Source of the DNA: an uncultured SAR86 cluster bacterium
GTDB lineage: Bacteria > Pseudomonadota > Gammaproteobacteria > Magnimaribacterales > D2472
Length of the DNA: 64,000 bases
Direction of reading: 5' to 3'
Assembly: GCA_902626385.1 (NCBI GenBank)
Contig: CACOEZ010000001.1
Coordinates: 1 to 64,000 of the forward strand
The notes under the pieces are model-generated. The model saw nothing but the letters and a program-made list of their open reading frames with translations. It had not been told where the DNA came from and searched no databases. Positions 19,106-30,998 of the stretch are shown here, in pieces (the stretch's first letter is position 1; every line of letters begins with the position of its first letter). The translations under genes were made by a program, and so were the position numbers.

Positions 19106-20653
19106 ATGAACAACCATATACCAATTGCCGCTGCGCTTGAACTAACTAATGAAGAGCTAATTTCTGCTGCTGTTGAGAATGGTGAGGGCGTTATTGCATC
19201 TAATGGAGCATTGTCAACTGTAACAGGTGAAAGAACAGGAAGAAGTCCTAATGATAGATATATTGTAAAAGAACCCGGGACCGACGATTTAATAGATTGG
19301 GGCGAAGTTAACAAGCCTTTTGAAGAAGACAAATTTAATTCTCTTTGGGAAAAAGTTGAAGGCTATCTTGCTGAAAAAGACAGATATATTTCTCATGTTC
19401 ATGTTGGGTCGCATCCTGACCATTATTTACCCGTAAAAGTTACAACAGAAACAGCGTGGCATTCTTTTTTTGCAAGGTTAATATTTGTATGCGTAGAAAA
19501 ATATAATCCAATTAACAAACAAGAGTGGCAAATTTTATCTGCTGCTAATTATGAGTGCTCACCTGATGAAGATGGTACAAATTCAGAGAGTTGTGTCATC
19601 ATTAATTTTGCAAAAAGAAAAGTAATTATAGCTGGTATGAAATATGCTGGAGAAATGAAAAAATCCATGTTTTCTGTTCAAAACTTTTTGCTTCCTGAGC
19701 AAGACGTGCTTCCAATGCACTGCTCTGCAAATGTAAATAAGCATGGAGATGTGGCATTATTTTTTGGTCTTTCGGGTACTGGCAAGACAACGCTTTCTGC
19801 AGATCCTAAATGCTCTTTAATTGGAGATGATGAGCATGGATGGAGTCCGGGGTCTGTTTTTAATTTTGAAGGCGGTTGTTATGCAAAAACTATTGATCTG
19901 AGTAAAGAAAATGAACCTGTTATATTTAATGCCATTAAACATGGTAGTGTGATTGAAAATGTTTTTTTAGAAAATAATGTGCCTGATTATTCAAATACAT
20001 CTTTGTCAGAAAACGGAAGATGTTGTTACCCCAGATCACACATTGAGAATGCAGTTGAGGAAAATTCCGCTGGTGAACCAAAAACAGTAATATTCTTGAC
20101 ATGCGATTTAACTGGCTTGATTCCACCTGTTTCAATATTATCAAAAGAGGCTGCTGCATATCATTTTTTAAGTGGTTATACAGCAAAAGTAGGTTCAACA
20201 GAAATGGGCTCAGCATCCGATATAGCGTCAACCTTTTCGACCTGTTTTGGTGCACCCTTTTTCCCAAGACCAGCAAATATATATGCTGATTTGTTAATGA
20301 AAAGAGTTGGAGACTTTGGGTCAAAAGTATTTTTAGTAAACACTGGCTGGACTGGGGGTCCGTATGGTGTTGGCTCTCGATTCAAAATACCAACTACAAG
20401 AAGAATAGTTAATGCTATACAAGATGGCGAACTTAATGATGTTGAAACTCAAAAATTGCCTGGGCTCAATCTTGAGGTACCTCTAGAGATTGATGGAGTT
20501 GATCCTAAGCTACTAAACCCAATTGAAACATGGAATGATAAAGATGAATATGCAAGGTATTTAAAAGATCTGATTTCTAAGTTTCAAGAAAATTTTAAAA
20601 AATTCGACGTCAGTCCTGAGATAGTGTCTGCTGGACCTGGGTTTGATGATTAA
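19106..20653 (+). CDS. pckA: Phosphoenolpyruvate carboxykinase (ATP)
   Basis: 515 aa; [48 protein letters not shown]. Confidence 0.97.
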   Translation: MNNHIPIAAALELTNEELISAAVENGEGVIASNGALSTVTGERTGRSPNDRYIVKEPGTDDLIDWGEVNKPFEEDKFNSLWEKVEGYLAEKDRYISHVHVGSHPDHYLPVKVTTETAWHSFFARLIFVCVEKYNPINKQEWQILSAANYECSPDEDGTNSESCVIINFAKRKVIIAGMKYAGEMKKSMFSVQNFLLPEQDVLPMHCSANVNKHGDVALFFGLSGTGKTTLSADPKCSLIGDDEHGWSPGSVFNFEGGCYAKTIDLSKENEPVIFNAIKHGSVIENVFLENNVPDYSNTSLSENGRCCYPRSHIENAVEENSAGEPKTVIFLTCDLTGLIPPVSILSKEAAAYHFLSGYTAKVGSTEMGSASDIASTFSTCFGAPFFPRPANIYADLLMKRVGDFGSKVFLVNTGWTGGPYGVGSRFKIPTTRRIVNAIQDGELNDVETQKLPGLNLEVPLEIDGVDPKLLNPIETWNDKDEYARYLKDLISKFQENFKKFDVSPEIVSAGPGFDD

Positions 20654-22151
20654 TGGACTCTCAGAAAGCAGGCTAGAAGTTCTAAAAAACGATAAATTTT
20701 TTCGCGATCTGATAATAAGTAGAGGAATCGAAAAAGAATTCTTCAGAGTTGATAAAAATGGTCATATTTCTAAAAGGCCACATCCCAGTTCTTTAGGTTC
20801 AGCTCTTACAAATAGATACATTACAACTGATTTTGCAGAAGCACAGCTTGAATTAGTAACTCCTGTTTTTACAAATATTGATGATCTTCATGACTTCTTA
20901 CTTAAATTACATGCGTTTGTTTCTCAAAATATAGACCATGACGAAATGCTGTGGCCATTTTCTATGCCTCCGCATATTCAAAACGAATCGGATATTAATA
21001 TTGGGTTCTATCATCAAAGCAACATAGGACTTCTAAAGCATGTTTACAGAAAAGGTCTTAGAGTTAGATATGGTGCAACTATGCAATGCGTTTCGGGCAT
21101 GCACTACAATTTTTCTATTGATAAACATTCCATGAATAAATTGGTAAGGACTTATACTCAAGATGAATATAACGATATGTATCTAGGCTTAGTAAGAAAC
21201 TTTAAAAGGCTGTTTTGGTTTATTTTATGCGAGTTTGGTCAAACAAATGTTGTAGATAAGTCCTTTGTAAAAGACAGATCCCATAAGTTAGATGAATTAA
21301 ATAAAAAAGATATGTTTTTGAGAGATGCTACTTCACTAAGAATGAGTGAAATTGGTTATGTAAGTAAGGCTCAAAAAAATCTCAACGTTAAATATAATTC
21401 TCTTGAGGAGTTTTTGGCAAACATCAAAGATGCAATCAAAATACCCTACTCAGATTTTAAACAAAAAGGTTTGCTTGATAATAATGGTGAATATCATCAA
21501 ATTTCTGATGGGATAATTCAAATTGAAAACGAATATTATGATTCTATTAGGCCAAAAAGAGCTTCTGAAGTTGGACTTCGTCCTTTCGATCAACTAAAAA
21601 AATTCGGTATAGAATATCTTGAGGTGCGAGGGATTGATATAGACTCAAATGAGGAAACTGGTATTTCAAAATACCATATCGAGTTTCTAGATTTAATCTT
21701 GATTTACTGTTTAATTTCTCAAAGCCCAAAAATTACAGACAACGAAAAACTAAATATTGATAAAAATGACTTGGAGGCAGTGTATGCCGGAAGAAATCCG
21801 AATACTCTTCTTAATTTTGAATCTGGAGAAATATCTATAAAAGATGCAAAAAAAATAATATATAAAGATCTATTGATGCTTGCTAAGTATTTTGAGGATA
21901 GTGAAAAAAAAACTAACTCAATCAACTTTGTTAAGAATTATAATAAATCCAAACTGCCTTCAAAAACTTTTCATGAGGACGGCGTAAAAAGAGCGCATGC
22001 AGTGACAGAGTTATTGAGGAAACAAAGTAATAATAAATTTGCTAATATAAAAGAAGAAGCGGAGCTTTCATTAAAGAAGTTAGGTGATATAAATGAAAAC
22101 TCTATCGAAGAAATGAATAAATTTGTCAAAAATTATAATAAGAGCATCTAG
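20643..22151 (+). CDS. gshA: Glutamate-cysteine ligase
   Basis: 502 aa; [62 protein letters not shown]. Confidence 0.95.
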   Translation: MMINGLSESRLEVLKNDKFFRDLIISRGIEKEFFRVDKNGHISKRPHPSSLGSALTNRYITTDFAEAQLELVTPVFTNIDDLHDFLLKLHAFVSQNIDHDEMLWPFSMPPHIQNESDINIGFYHQSNIGLLKHVYRKGLRVRYGATMQCVSGMHYNFSIDKHSMNKLVRTYTQDEYNDMYLGLVRNFKRLFWFILCEFGQTNVVDKSFVKDRSHKLDELNKKDMFLRDATSLRMSEIGYVSKAQKNLNVKYNSLEEFLANIKDAIKIPYSDFKQKGLLDNNGEYHQISDGIIQIENEYYDSIRPKRASEVGLRPFDQLKKFGIEYLEVRGIDIDSNEETGISKYHIEFLDLILIYCLISQSPKITDNEKLNIDKNDLEAVYAGRNPNTLLNFESGEISIKDAKKIIYKDLLMLAKYFEDSEKKTNSINFVKNYNKSKLPSKTFHEDGVKRAHAVTELLRKQSNNKFANIKEEAELSLKKLGDINENSIEEMNKFVKNYNKSI

Positions 22152-22160
22152 GGAGAATTT

Positions 22161-23159
22161 ATGAAAGCATTACAATGTGTTGAATTGGGCATGCCTGACA
22201 AACTTGAAGTAAATGAAATACCTGATCCAGAACTTCAATCGGGTCATGTGATGATCGAAAACAAAGCGGCCAGTGTAAATTTCCCTGATGTTTTAATGAT
22301 CCAGGGATTGTATCAATTTCAACCAGAACTTCCTTTTTCTCCCGGAGGAGAATCTGCAGGAACTATAGTTGAGGTGGGTGATGGCGTCGAGAATTTTAAA
22401 GTGGGAGACAGGGTTGTTGCAATGCTTGGCCTAGGCGCCTTTGCTGAAAAAGTTGTTGCACATGAAAATGCTGTCATGAAGATACCTGACTCTATGGATT
22501 TTGAGACTGCAGCAGCCTTACCGATGACCTATGGAACATCTTTATACGCATTAAAACAAAGAGCTTCACTTAAAGAGGGTGAAACATTATTGGTTCTTGG
22601 AGCTGCTGGTGGTGTTGGTTTAGCTACAGTAGAGCTGGGGAAGGCAATGGGTGCCAAAGTTATTGCAGCAGCATCAACACAAGAAAAAGTTGATATGTGT
22701 ATTAAGCATGGTGCTGATGAAGGATTTGTTTATCCATCAGGTGACTTAACTAGAGATCAACAAAAGGAATTGTCTACAAAAATTAAAGATCTAACTGGTG
22801 GCGCTGGAGCAAATGTCATTTATGACCCTGTTGGTTCAGGCTATTCTGAGCCAGCATTGAGAGCTATTGCTTGGGAAGGAAGATATTTAGTAATAGGTTT
22901 TGCTGCAGGCGATATACCAAGGATCCCACTCAACTTAACTTTGCTAAAAGGATGTCAGATAGTAGGTGTTTTTTGGGGTGCTTGGACTGGACTAGATCCA
23001 GCTGGCAATGTGGCTAATTTTGAGGAAATATTTAAACTGCATGTTGATGGAAAAATTGCTCCTGAAGTTTCTGACAAATTCACTCTTGATAATGCCTCAG
23101 ATGCCATAGCACATCTTCAAAACAGAAAAGCTAAAGGCAAGGTTATAATTCAAATTTAA
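22161..23159 (+). CDS. NADPH:quinone oxidoreductase / zinc-independent MDR family
   Basis: 332 aa; LVLGAAGGVGLATVELGKAMGAKVIAAAS. Confidence 0.88.
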   Translation: MKALQCVELGMPDKLEVNEIPDPELQSGHVMIENKAASVNFPDVLMIQGLYQFQPELPFSPGGESAGTIVEVGDGVENFKVGDRVVAMLGLGAFAEKVVAHENAVMKIPDSMDFETAAALPMTYGTSLYALKQRASLKEGETLLVLGAAGGVGLATVELGKAMGAKVIAAASTQEKVDMCIKHGADEGFVYPSGDLTRDQQKELSTKIKDLTGGAGANVIYDPVGSGYSEPALRAIAWEGRYLVIGFAAGDIPRIPLNLTLLKGCQIVGVFWGAWTGLDPAGNVANFEEIFKLHVDGKIAPEVSDKFTLDNASDAIAHLQNRKAKGKVIIQI

Positions 23160-23160
23160 A

Positions 23161-23952
23161 ATGAAGAACTATAAAACATTTAAATATTTTTTATTCCTAA
23201 ACATAATATTTTTTTTGATTCCATATGCATCAACTCATTCACTGGAAGATGCTATAAATAGCAAAGACCGAAGTGTAAAAAACGTTAAAAGAGATCAGTA
23301 CAGAAATCCCTATGAAACATTGAGCTTTTTTGAGATTCAGCAAGATATGAAAGTTGTAGAATTATCACCTGGTGGTGGTTGGTACACAGAAATACTTGCA
23401 AATTATATTCATGCTCCTGGAATGCTAATTGCTGCACATTTCGATAAGAATTCTGAAAGAGATTTTTATGTAAGAATGCGAAACAGTTTTGAAAATAAAA
23501 TTAATCAAAATCCAATGTATAAAAATGTTTCGATAGTTGACTTGAGTTCAAAGTTAGCTGAAGCAGAGACTGTAGATGCTGTATTAACATTTAGAAACTT
23601 ACATAATTGGATTGGACCTCAAATAGATATAATATTTTCTAACGCACATATGGCTTTGAAAAAAGGGGGAATACTTGGAGTTGTTGAACATAGAGCCAAT
23701 CCTGGAACGAGTCTTGAAGAAATGAAAAGAACAGGTTATGTAACTGAAGAATATGCCATCAAAATAGCTAAAAAGCACGGATTCACTTTAATTTCAAAAT
23801 CAGAAATTAATGCGAACCCTAAAGACACAAAAGATTATGCACGGGGTGTGTGGACATTGCCACCAGTATTGAGATTAAAAGAGGATGATAAGCAAAAGTA
23901 TATAGCTATAGGTGAAAGTGACAGGATGACGCTTTTATTTAAAAAGATTTAA
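23161..23952 (+). CDS. Exported SAM-dependent methyltransferase-like protein
   Basis: 263 aa; N-terminal signal/TM; VVELSPGGGWYTEILANY motif I; FRNLHNW. Confidence 0.75.
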   Translation: MKNYKTFKYFLFLNIIFFLIPYASTHSLEDAINSKDRSVKNVKRDQYRNPYETLSFFEIQQDMKVVELSPGGGWYTEILANYIHAPGMLIAAHFDKNSERDFYVRMRNSFENKINQNPMYKNVSIVDLSSKLAEAETVDAVLTFRNLHNWIGPQIDIIFSNAHMALKKGGILGVVEHRANPGTSLEEMKRTGYVTEEYAIKIAKKHGFTLISKSEINANPKDTKDYARGVWTLPPVLRLKEDDKQKYIAIGESDRMTLLFKKI

Positions 23953-23955
23953 TTT

Positions 23956-24588
23956 TTATTCGCTTGTTACTGATTGGTAGGTCAGAGAAAGTCTTGATAA
24001 ATCAAAGGGGGGTCTAAAAACACCGGCAAATTCTCCGCTTGGGTTTAATAATATTATGTTATTTACATGATTGTCTAAGTGGGAGTGATCCATTTTGTCG
24101 TCACTGGGCATAACATTATTCACTGCTAATTGTGTCGCTAAATTCAAGAGCATTGGTCTAACATTTTGAACCCCTACAAAAGATTGATCAAAGCCTTTTG
24201 CATACTTGTCTATCTGTTCGGGTGTATCTCTTTCTGGATCAATAGATACGAGAACCCATTGCTTATCGTCTAATGGGAAGTCTTTTTCTTTCAAAACTTT
24301 TATTAGCTTTGAGATTTGATACATAGTTGTAGGGCATTCATCGGGGCATCTTGTAAAACCAAAATACATCAAAGTCCACTTTCCTAATAGATCAGCTTTT
24401 TTAAACTCACCATCACTAGTATAAAAAACAAAATCAGATATTTGTTTTGGCTGTTCGAATAAAAATAAGCCATTCACTAATAATTCATTAGCACTTAAGG
24501 TCCTTGGTGTTGTTAGTTTATTAATAAATAGTGTTAGTACAGTAAGTATGAAAACAACAATTATTAGTATATTTTTTCTTACAGTCAT
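23956..24588 (-). CDS. SCO1/SenC copper chaperone
   Basis: 210 aa; GKWTLMYFGFTRCPDECPTT (CxxxC), SIDPERDTPE. Confidence 0.92.
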   Translation of the reverse strand: MTVRKNILIIVVFILTVLTLFINKLTTPRTLSANELLVNGLFLFEQPKQISDFVFYTSDGEFKKADLLGKWTLMYFGFTRCPDECPTTMYQISKLIKVLKEKDFPLDDKQWVLVSIDPERDTPEQIDKYAKGFDQSFVGVQNVRPMLLNLATQLAVNNVMPSDDKMDHSHLDNHVNNIILLNPSGEFAGVFRPPFDLSRLSLTYQSVTSE

Positions 24589-25502
24589 TAACTCACAATT
24601 ATAAAGTGGTCGACAAGCAAAGCGAGAAATATAAGAAATATGTAATATATCGAGAATTGAAATGTCTTCATTGCAATCTCATTATCTTTGCTAACAAAGA
24701 GTTTCACGGCATAGTACATAAATATGCTACTAAGAATCAATGCTGAAACAAGATAGATTATTCCTGACATAAGAACAACGTATGGAAGAATACTTACTAT
24801 GAATAAAATTATGGTGTACAAAACAATTTGTAATTTAGTGAACTCGACCCCATGTGTCACTGGGAGCATCGGAATTGATTCTTTTGCATATTCATCTTTT
24901 CTATAAATCGCTAAAGCCCAAAAGTGAGGAGGAGTCCAAACAAATATAATTAAAACCAGAAGTAATGCATACGGATCAATAGTGTTTGTAATGGAGGACC
25001 ATCCAAGTAAAGGTGGAGCAGCTCCAGCCAAGCCCCCTATTACTATATTCTGTGGTGTTGCCCTTTTTAAATAAACCGTATAAATAAAGGCGTATCCTAT
25101 CAAAGATGTAATTGTTAAAACCATGGTCAATGTATTTACAAAAAAATATAAAATCATTGAGCCTAATATCCCAATAATCAAAGCAAACACAGAAGCATGC
25201 ATTGGAGAGAGCTCTCCTTGAGGGATTGGTCTTTGATCTGTTCTAGTCATTGATGCATCTGTTTTTCTGTCAATTACTTGATTAATGGCTGCTGCTGAAG
25301 CAGCACATAAAGCTATCCCCAGCAAAGAAACAAACAAATATAAATATGAACTTACATATTGCTCTGCTAAAAGCATTCCTACAAATGCACAAATCAACAT
25401 CATGTAAACTACGTTTGGTTTACAGAGATGATAATAACTCTTTAAAAGTGTCATTTTTTCCAGGCAAGATAATTTACAGTAAAAGTTGCAAGCAACAAGC
25501 AA
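24588..25502 (-). CDS. ctaB: Protoheme IX farnesyltransferase (heme O synthase); likely start at the internal MTLLKSYYHLCKPN
   Basis: NQVIDRKTDASMTRTDQRPIPQGELSP prenyltransferase motif; multiple TM segments. Confidence 0.93.
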   Translation of the reverse strand: MLVACNFYCKLSCLEKMTLLKSYYHLCKPNVVYMMLICAFVGMLLAEQYVSSYLYLFVSLLGIALCAASAAAINQVIDRKTDASMTRTDQRPIPQGELSPMHASVFALIIGILGSMILYFFVNTLTMVLTITSLIGYAFIYTVYLKRATPQNIVIGGLAGAAPPLLGWSSITNTIDPYALLLVLIIFVWTPPHFWALAIYRKDEYAKESIPMLPVTHGVEFTKLQIVLYTIILFIVSILPYVVLMSGIIYLVSALILSSIFMYYAVKLFVSKDNEIAMKTFQFSIYYIFLIFLALLVDHFIIVS

Positions 25503-26425
25503 GCTGCTACAAGATTATGCGCAATTGCGACATATAAGGGTAGAACTTTAACAACATTTATTATTCCAAGTGTAATTTGGGTAAGCAAAAGAATGCCCAG
25601 CGTTGAAGCCAATGGCGCTGCATCAGAAAACCAAAGTCTCGACATTAAAATTAAGAAGATAATAGCAACAAGTATTGCTGAAATCCTATGCGTATAATGA
25701 ATAGCGACACGCGCTGGATTATCTAGCAGCCCATACAAATAATTAGGCCCTACTTCTTGATTTAAATCGAAGCCGCTCTTGAAATCCATTTCTGGCAAAA
25801 AAGAACCCTGACAGGTTGGAAAGTCAGCACATGCCAAGGATGCATAATTTGTGCTAGTCCAAACGCCTAAAAATATCTGAAATATTAGAACTACGAATGC
25901 AACCCCAGCTATGAGCTTTAAGCCAGATATGTTTATTTGATTAAAAATTTCAAAATTTCTAGATTTCAAATATATAAAATAGAAAAGCGTTAAAGTTGTA
26001 AACCCACCAAATAAGTGTCCTGTAACTATAATTGGTAAAAGCTTAAGACTAACTGTTAAATATCCAAACAAACCCTGGCAGCATATAAAAAATAAAAGAA
26101 ATGATGACCATCCTCTGATTGCGCCATCTTTTGTTTTTTTGAATGATAAATAGACCAAGAAAATAGCGAAAAGGCCCAATCCGGCAGCAAAATACCTATG
26201 AACTACTTCTGGTATTGCTTTATTAATATCATAAGGAAACATTGGATATCTGCTCTCGGCAAGAGCAATCTCTGCCTCAGTAGTTGGAAAAACAATGAAA
26301 CCATAACAGCCAGGCCAATCGGGACATCCTAAACCAGCATCGACAAGTCTTGTCCATGCACCCAAAGCAATTACGACAAAAGCCATACAAATACCGGCAA
26401 AAGATAGATTTCTTATAGTGTTCAT
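25451..26425 (-). CDS. ctaA: Heme A synthase (COX15/CtaA)
   Basis: 324 aa; GAWTRLVDAGLGCPDWPGCYG, EVVHRYFAAGLG, IHYTHRISA. Confidence 0.93.
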   Translation of the reverse strand: MNTIRNLSFAGICMAFVVIALGAWTRLVDAGLGCPDWPGCYGFIVFPTTEAEIALAESRYPMFPYDINKAIPEVVHRYFAAGLGLFAIFLVYLSFKKTKDGAIRGWSSFLLFFICCQGLFGYLTVSLKLLPIIVTGHLFGGFTTLTLFYFIYLKSRNFEIFNQINISGLKLIAGVAFVVLIFQIFLGVWTSTNYASLACADFPTCQGSFLPEMDFKSGFDLNQEVGPNYLYGLLDNPARVAIHYTHRISAILVAIIFLILMSRLWFSDAAPLASTLGILLLTQITLGIINVVKVLPLYVAIAHNLVAACLLLATFTVNYLAWKK

Positions 26426-26976
26426 TAAATTAGTACCTTTAAATCTTTTAGCATTAGCTTTGGATCTGTTTCAGGATCAAAATACATGACTGCTCTACCA
26501 TATGGATCAATTACAAAAATAGGATTTTCTTTTATAAAACTGATGTTCGAGTTTGCCTGCAAGACATCTAATAAAGTGCCGTTTTTATCCTTGATAATTT
26601 CAATCCTAGGATATTGGTCCTGTAAATCAATCATTTTAATATCTAATGCATTGTCAGAGTAAAAAACAATTCTTTTTAGCTTATTAATGTCTCTGTTTAG
26701 AGCTACGTTTAATTGTCTCATCAAATATATTGATTCTATACTCTTATCCATATTGGTTACGTAAACAGATAGAACCCATTTTCCGTCCTCAAATTCTACC
26801 AAATCTCTATTTTCTTCAGCGTTCTTAAATTGATTGAACTCGAAATAGTTATTAAAAAAAACTCCGTTATTCTTTGTTCCATCAGGCGACATGCCAAAGG
26901 TAAAGTACATAGATGAAAACAAAACAACCAAAATAGGTGTTAACAAGATGGCTGCGAGAAAAATTTTATTTTTCAT
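26425..26976 (-). CDS. Cytochrome oxidase locus-associated membrane-anchored protein
   Basis: 183 aa; N-terminal TM; between SURF1 and ctaA, the usual position in gammaproteobacterial cox loci. Confidence 0.6.
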   Translation of the reverse strand: MKNKIFLAAILLTPILVVLFSSMYFTFGMSPDGTKNNGVFFNNYFEFNQFKNAEENRDLVEFEDGKWVLSVYVTNMDKSIESIYLMRQLNVALNRDINKLKRIVFYSDNALDIKMIDLQDQYPRIEIIKDKNGTLLDVLQANSNISFIKENPIFVIDPYGRAVMYFDPETDPKLMLKDLKVLI

Positions 26977-27667
26977 ATTTATTTAATCCATACCAAATAT
27001 ACATGCCACATAAAACTAGAAACATTAGAAACCATTGTGCAGAATATCCATAGTGTTTTGTTGGGGTCATATTTGTGGGTGTAATTTTAATATATTCTAG
27101 ACTTTTTTGATTGATAGGATCAGCTAATAAAATCATTGGAAAAAGATTCATATCAAATTGTTCTGCCAAGATCTCAAAATTTTTAGATTGAGATATCTTT
27201 GGCCATTCTGAAGTAACAAGATCGTTTGAAAGAACAAGACCGAGCTCAGGCAACTCTAAGATTCCGCTCACTGTTTCACTTTTTTCCTCTATGCTTATGT
27301 CAGGCAGCACTTCTCTATATTTATTTTGTTTAATCCATCCTCTATCAACAAGAATGGTTTTATCACTGCCCTCAATGTTTAGTGGAGTAATAACTTTATA
27401 CCCTGCAATGCCTCTATTTATAATATTGTCTATCAAAATTTGCTTAGAATTCACCCAGGTACCTTTTACAAATACTCTATCCCATTTCTTTGAACTAACA
27501 TCAAGGTTAGATGGAGTTTTTTTGAGGTTATCGTTAAATTCATTCAAAATGCCAGCTTTTGACTGACCTCTTTCAATTTGCCATACACCCAACGAAAAAA
27601 ACAGGATAGCAAAGAATACAAAAAAAATTGTTATTCTAGCCCCAGGTTTAAATTTATTTTTTTTCAT
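26966..27667 (-). CDS. SURF1 family protein
   Basis: 233 aa; LGVWQIERGQSKAGIL, ILVDRGWI, two terminal TM helices, KHYGYSAQWFLM. Confidence 0.9.
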   Translation of the reverse strand: MKKNKFKPGARITIFFVFFAILFFSLGVWQIERGQSKAGILNEFNDNLKKTPSNLDVSSKKWDRVFVKGTWVNSKQILIDNIINRGIAGYKVITPLNIEGSDKTILVDRGWIKQNKYREVLPDISIEEKSETVSGILELPELGLVLSNDLVTSEWPKISQSKNFEILAEQFDMNLFPMILLADPINQKSLEYIKITPTNMTPTKHYGYSAQWFLMFLVLCGMYIWYGLNKYEK

Positions 27668-27701
27668 ATCTATTAAAGTATATATGCTTTAAAATTTTAA
27701 A

Positions 27702-27923
27702 ATGATCAAAACTCTTGTATACATTGTCGCTGTCCTTTTAGTCCTCTCACTTGCCGGAGGATTCTTTTTTCTTTTCATAGATCAAGGTGACACGGGCAGA
27801 AAGAGAACAGTTTACATGCTTGGTTTAAGAGTTTTCTTTGCTGCTTTGCTTATCATTTTAGTTGCTATTGGTCTCTATACAGGAGAACTTGGTAATAATG
27901 CAGTGCCTTGGAATAATTCTTAA
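27702..27923 (+). CDS. Twin-transmembrane DUF2909-like protein
   Basis: 73 aa, two TM segments; located at the cox locus. Confidence 0.65.
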   Translation: MIKTLVYIVAVLLVLSLAGGFFFLFIDQGDTGRKRTVYMLGLRVFFAALLIILVAIGLYTGELGNNAVPWNNS

Positions 27924-28838
27924 CTAAAGAATATAAACAAACAAAAATAGCATCACCCACACAACATCAACAAAATGCCAATACCATGATGCTGCCTCGA
28001 AACCAAAATGGTCATGTTCCTCAAAATGTCCCGCGAAAACTGATCTTGCCAACATTATTGCCAGCATAAAGCCCCCCATCATTACGTGGAAGCCATGAAA
28101 CCCAGTTAACATGAAGAATGTTGATCCATATATACCTGAATTAAGCGTAAGTCCGTAATGTGCGTAGGCTTCGTAATATTCAGCAGCTTGCAATCCAACA
28201 AATATTAAAGCTAGAAAAACAGTTACTCCAAGAAAAATATTAAATTTTCTTCTATTGCCATTCTTCAAACCAAGATGTGCAAAGTGAACAGTAACACTTG
28301 AGCTCAATAAAACAATCGTATTCCAAAGAGGAAGCCATTCCAATGCATGATCCCAACCAGGCCAGGCCATGCTCTTTTCAGCTAATTCAAATTCTGCACC
28401 TTTGTCCGGTGTAGTTATAACTGGCCATGTTGCTTCAAATGCAGGCCATAATTCAACTGCAGTAATAGCTGCGCCCTTAGATCCTTCGCCGGCTAACCAA
28501 GGGACTGCTAGTGTTCTTACATAAAAAAGCGCGCCGAAGAACGCAGCAAAAAACATTACCTCAGAAAATATAAACCAAGCCATTCCATAAACATAAGATT
28601 GCTTAAGTTGATTTGAATCTAGCCCTGCGAGATGTTCTTTAATGACCTGCCTGAACCAAAAAAACATTGTTAAGAAAAGGCAGGCAAAGCCGGAGTACAA
28701 TATATAAACAGAGTTACTAGTTGGGTCGTCCAAATTATTTATCGTGCTGGAAGCTCCCATAACCAAGACAAAAAGAGAGAAAGCCATAAAAATTGGAAAT
28801 CTACTTTGATCAGGTACGTAATAACTTCCCCCGCTCAT
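27924..28838 (-). CDS. ctaE: Cytochrome c oxidase subunit III
   Basis: 304 aa; FFAAFFGALFY, GFHGFHVMMGG, WYWHFVDVVWVMLF. Confidence 0.95.
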   Translation of the reverse strand: MSGGSYYVPDQSRFPIFMAFSLFVLVMGASSTINNLDDPTSNSVYILYSGFACLFLTMFFWFRQVIKEHLAGLDSNQLKQSYVYGMAWFIFSEVMFFAAFFGALFYVRTLAVPWLAGEGSKGAAITAVELWPAFEATWPVITTPDKGAEFELAEKSMAWPGWDHALEWLPLWNTIVLLSSSVTVHFAHLGLKNGNRRKFNIFLGVTVFLALIFVGLQAAEYYEAYAHYGLTLNSGIYGSTFFMLTGFHGFHVMMGGFMLAIMLARSVFAGHFEEHDHFGFEAASWYWHFVDVVWVMLFLFVYIL

Positions 28839-28843
28839 TAAAG

Positions 28844-29401
28844 TTACTCCATGTCCATTAAGTTGTGAGCCATAGCTTCATCACTATAATCTGTAATATC
28901 AAAAATTGTATAAGACAATATTATATTTTTAATGTTTGATGGTAGGTCATTTGATACAAGTAGTTTTACTGGAAGCACGGCATCTTCACCCGGCATTAAG
29001 ACTTGTTGTTCAAAACAAAAACACTCTAACTTTTTTAAATGCTCTGCAGCATTTGAAGGTGCGACACTTGGTACGGCTTGTGCCATCATCTTTTTGTTAG
29101 TGGTATTTTTGACATAAAAAGTAGCTGTATGATATTTGCCAGTTTCTATTTTCATTACCTGTTCTGATGGTTTAAAAGTCCATGGCATATTCTCATTATT
29201 TGTAGAAATAAATTGAAGTGCTATAGGTCTGCCCTCATTTGTTACCAACTCATCAGAATATTCTGATTGAAATACTTTGCCATTAATACCGGTAATTTCA
29301 CAAAATACATCATACAAAGGAACAAGAGCAAAACCAAAAGCAAACATAAGTGGCACTGCAACCACTAATTTAATTAAAGTTTTTTTTGCTCCTTTATTCA
29401 T
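28844..29401 (-). CDS. ctaG: Cytochrome c oxidase assembly protein CtaG/Cox11
   Basis: 185 aa; FALVPLYDVFCEITG, FCFEQQVLMPGED. Confidence 0.93.
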   Translation of the reverse strand: MNKGAKKTLIKLVVAVPLMFAFGFALVPLYDVFCEITGINGKVFQSEYSDELVTNEGRPIALQFISTNNENMPWTFKPSEQVMKIETGKYHTATFYVKNTTNKKMMAQAVPSVAPSNAAEHLKKLECFCFEQQVLMPGEDAVLPVKLLVSNDLPSNIKNIILSYTIFDITDYSDEAMAHNLMDME

Positions 29402-30984
29402 TAGTCAATTTTTGGAGGTGTAGAGAAGGTATGGTACGGGGCAGGTGAAGCAACAGTCCACTCTAATCCCTTTGCTCCTTCCCAAACTTGTCCAGTGGCT
29501 TTTTTGCCACCCATAACTGTCTTAAGCACTATAAACAAAAATAAAATTTGTGAAAAACCAAAAAGAAAAGCGCCAACGCTAGAAACCATATTCCAGTCAG
29601 CAAATTGTAGAGCATAATCAGGATATCTTCTTGGCATGCCAGCTAAACCAATAAAATGTTGTGGGAAAAAAGTAACATTTACTCCAACAAAAGATAGCCA
29701 AAAATGAAGTTTACCCAAACGCTCGTCATACATATTGCCACACCACTTAGGTATCCAATAATATACAGCTGCCATTATCGAAAATATCGCACCAGGTACT
29801 AAAACATAGTGGAAATGTGCAACAACGAAATAGGTATCGTGGTATTGAAAATCGGCTGGAACAATAGCAAGCATTAAACCTGATAATCCACCGATTGTGA
29901 ATAAAACTACAAAAGCGACTGCAAAAAGCATAGGTGTTTCAAAAGTGATAGATCCCCTAAACATAGTAGCAACCCAATTAAAAACTTTAACCCCAGTTGG
30001 AACAGCGATTAACATCGTAGCCCACATAAAGAATATCTCAGCAGCCAGTGGAAGACCAACAGTAAACATGTGGTGAGCCCAAACTACAAAAGATAGAATT
30101 GCAATAGAAAGCATAGCCCACACCATTGAAGAATATCCGAATAACTGTTTTCTTGAGAATGTTTCTATTATGTGTGAGACGATACCAAAGGCTGGCAAAA
30201 TCATAATATAAACTTCAGGATGACCAAAAAACCAAAATATATGCTGAAATAAAACTGGATCCCCACCACCAGCAGCATTGAAGAAACTTGTTCCAAAATG
30301 TATATCCATAAGCATCATAGTTACAGCACCAGCTAAAACAGGCATAACCGCAATTAGTAAATAAGCTGTAATTAGCCATGACCAAACAAATAGAGGCATC
30401 TTCATTAAATCAACGCCCGGCGCCCTCATGTTCATGATGGTAACAACTACATTTATAGCGCCCATAATGGATGAGGCACCCATTATATGAACTGAAAATA
30501 TAAAAAATGTAACACTAGGTGGTGCGTATGTTGTAGATAGTGGTGCATAAAAAGTCCATCCAAAGTTTGGTGCTCCACCTTCCATAAACAAAGATGAGAG
30601 CAAAATAAAGAAAGCGAAAGGAAGAATCCAAAAGCTTAAATTATTCATTCTCGGTAACGCCATATCTGGAGCTCCAATCATCATTGGAACAAGCCAGTTT
30701 GCAAGCCCAACGAAAGCTGGCATAACTCCACCAAAAATCATAATCAACCCGTGTAAGGTTATCATTTGATTATAAAATTCAGGTTCTACAATTTGCATGC
30801 CTGGTTGGAAAAGTTCGGCCCTAATAACCATTGCCATTGCTCCACCAATAAGGAACATTGCAAAACTAAACCACAAATATAATGTTCCTATATCCTTATG
30901 ATTGGTTGTGTACAACCATCTTGTAATACCTTTAGCAGGCCCATGATGGTGGTCGTCATGATGATTTTCTATAACTGCGCTCAT
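29401..30984 (-). CDS. ctaD: Cytochrome c oxidase subunit I
   Basis: 527 aa; [41 protein letters not shown]. Confidence 0.97.
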   Translation of the reverse strand: MSAVIENHHDDHHHGPAKGITRWLYTTNHKDIGTLYLWFSFAMFLIGGAMAMVIRAELFQPGMQIVEPEFYNQMITLHGLIMIFGGVMPAFVGLANWLVPMMIGAPDMALPRMNNLSFWILPFAFFILLSSLFMEGGAPNFGWTFYAPLSTTYAPPSVTFFIFSVHIMGASSIMGAINVVVTIMNMRAPGVDLMKMPLFVWSWLITAYLLIAVMPVLAGAVTMMLMDIHFGTSFFNAAGGGDPVLFQHIFWFFGHPEVYIMILPAFGIVSHIIETFSRKQLFGYSSMVWAMLSIAILSFVVWAHHMFTVGLPLAAEIFFMWATMLIAVPTGVKVFNWVATMFRGSITFETPMLFAVAFVVLFTIGGLSGLMLAIVPADFQYHDTYFVVAHFHYVLVPGAIFSIMAAVYYWIPKWCGNMYDERLGKLHFWLSFVGVNVTFFPQHFIGLAGMPRRYPDYALQFADWNMVSSVGAFLFGFSQILFLFIVLKTVMGGKKATGQVWEGAKGLEWTVASPAPYHTFSTPPKID

Positions 30985-30998
30985 AATACTTTCCTATT

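Noticed and set aside
19935-20324. 129-aa minus-strand ORF
   Set aside because: Antisense to pckA; low-complexity composition typical of a shadow ORF.
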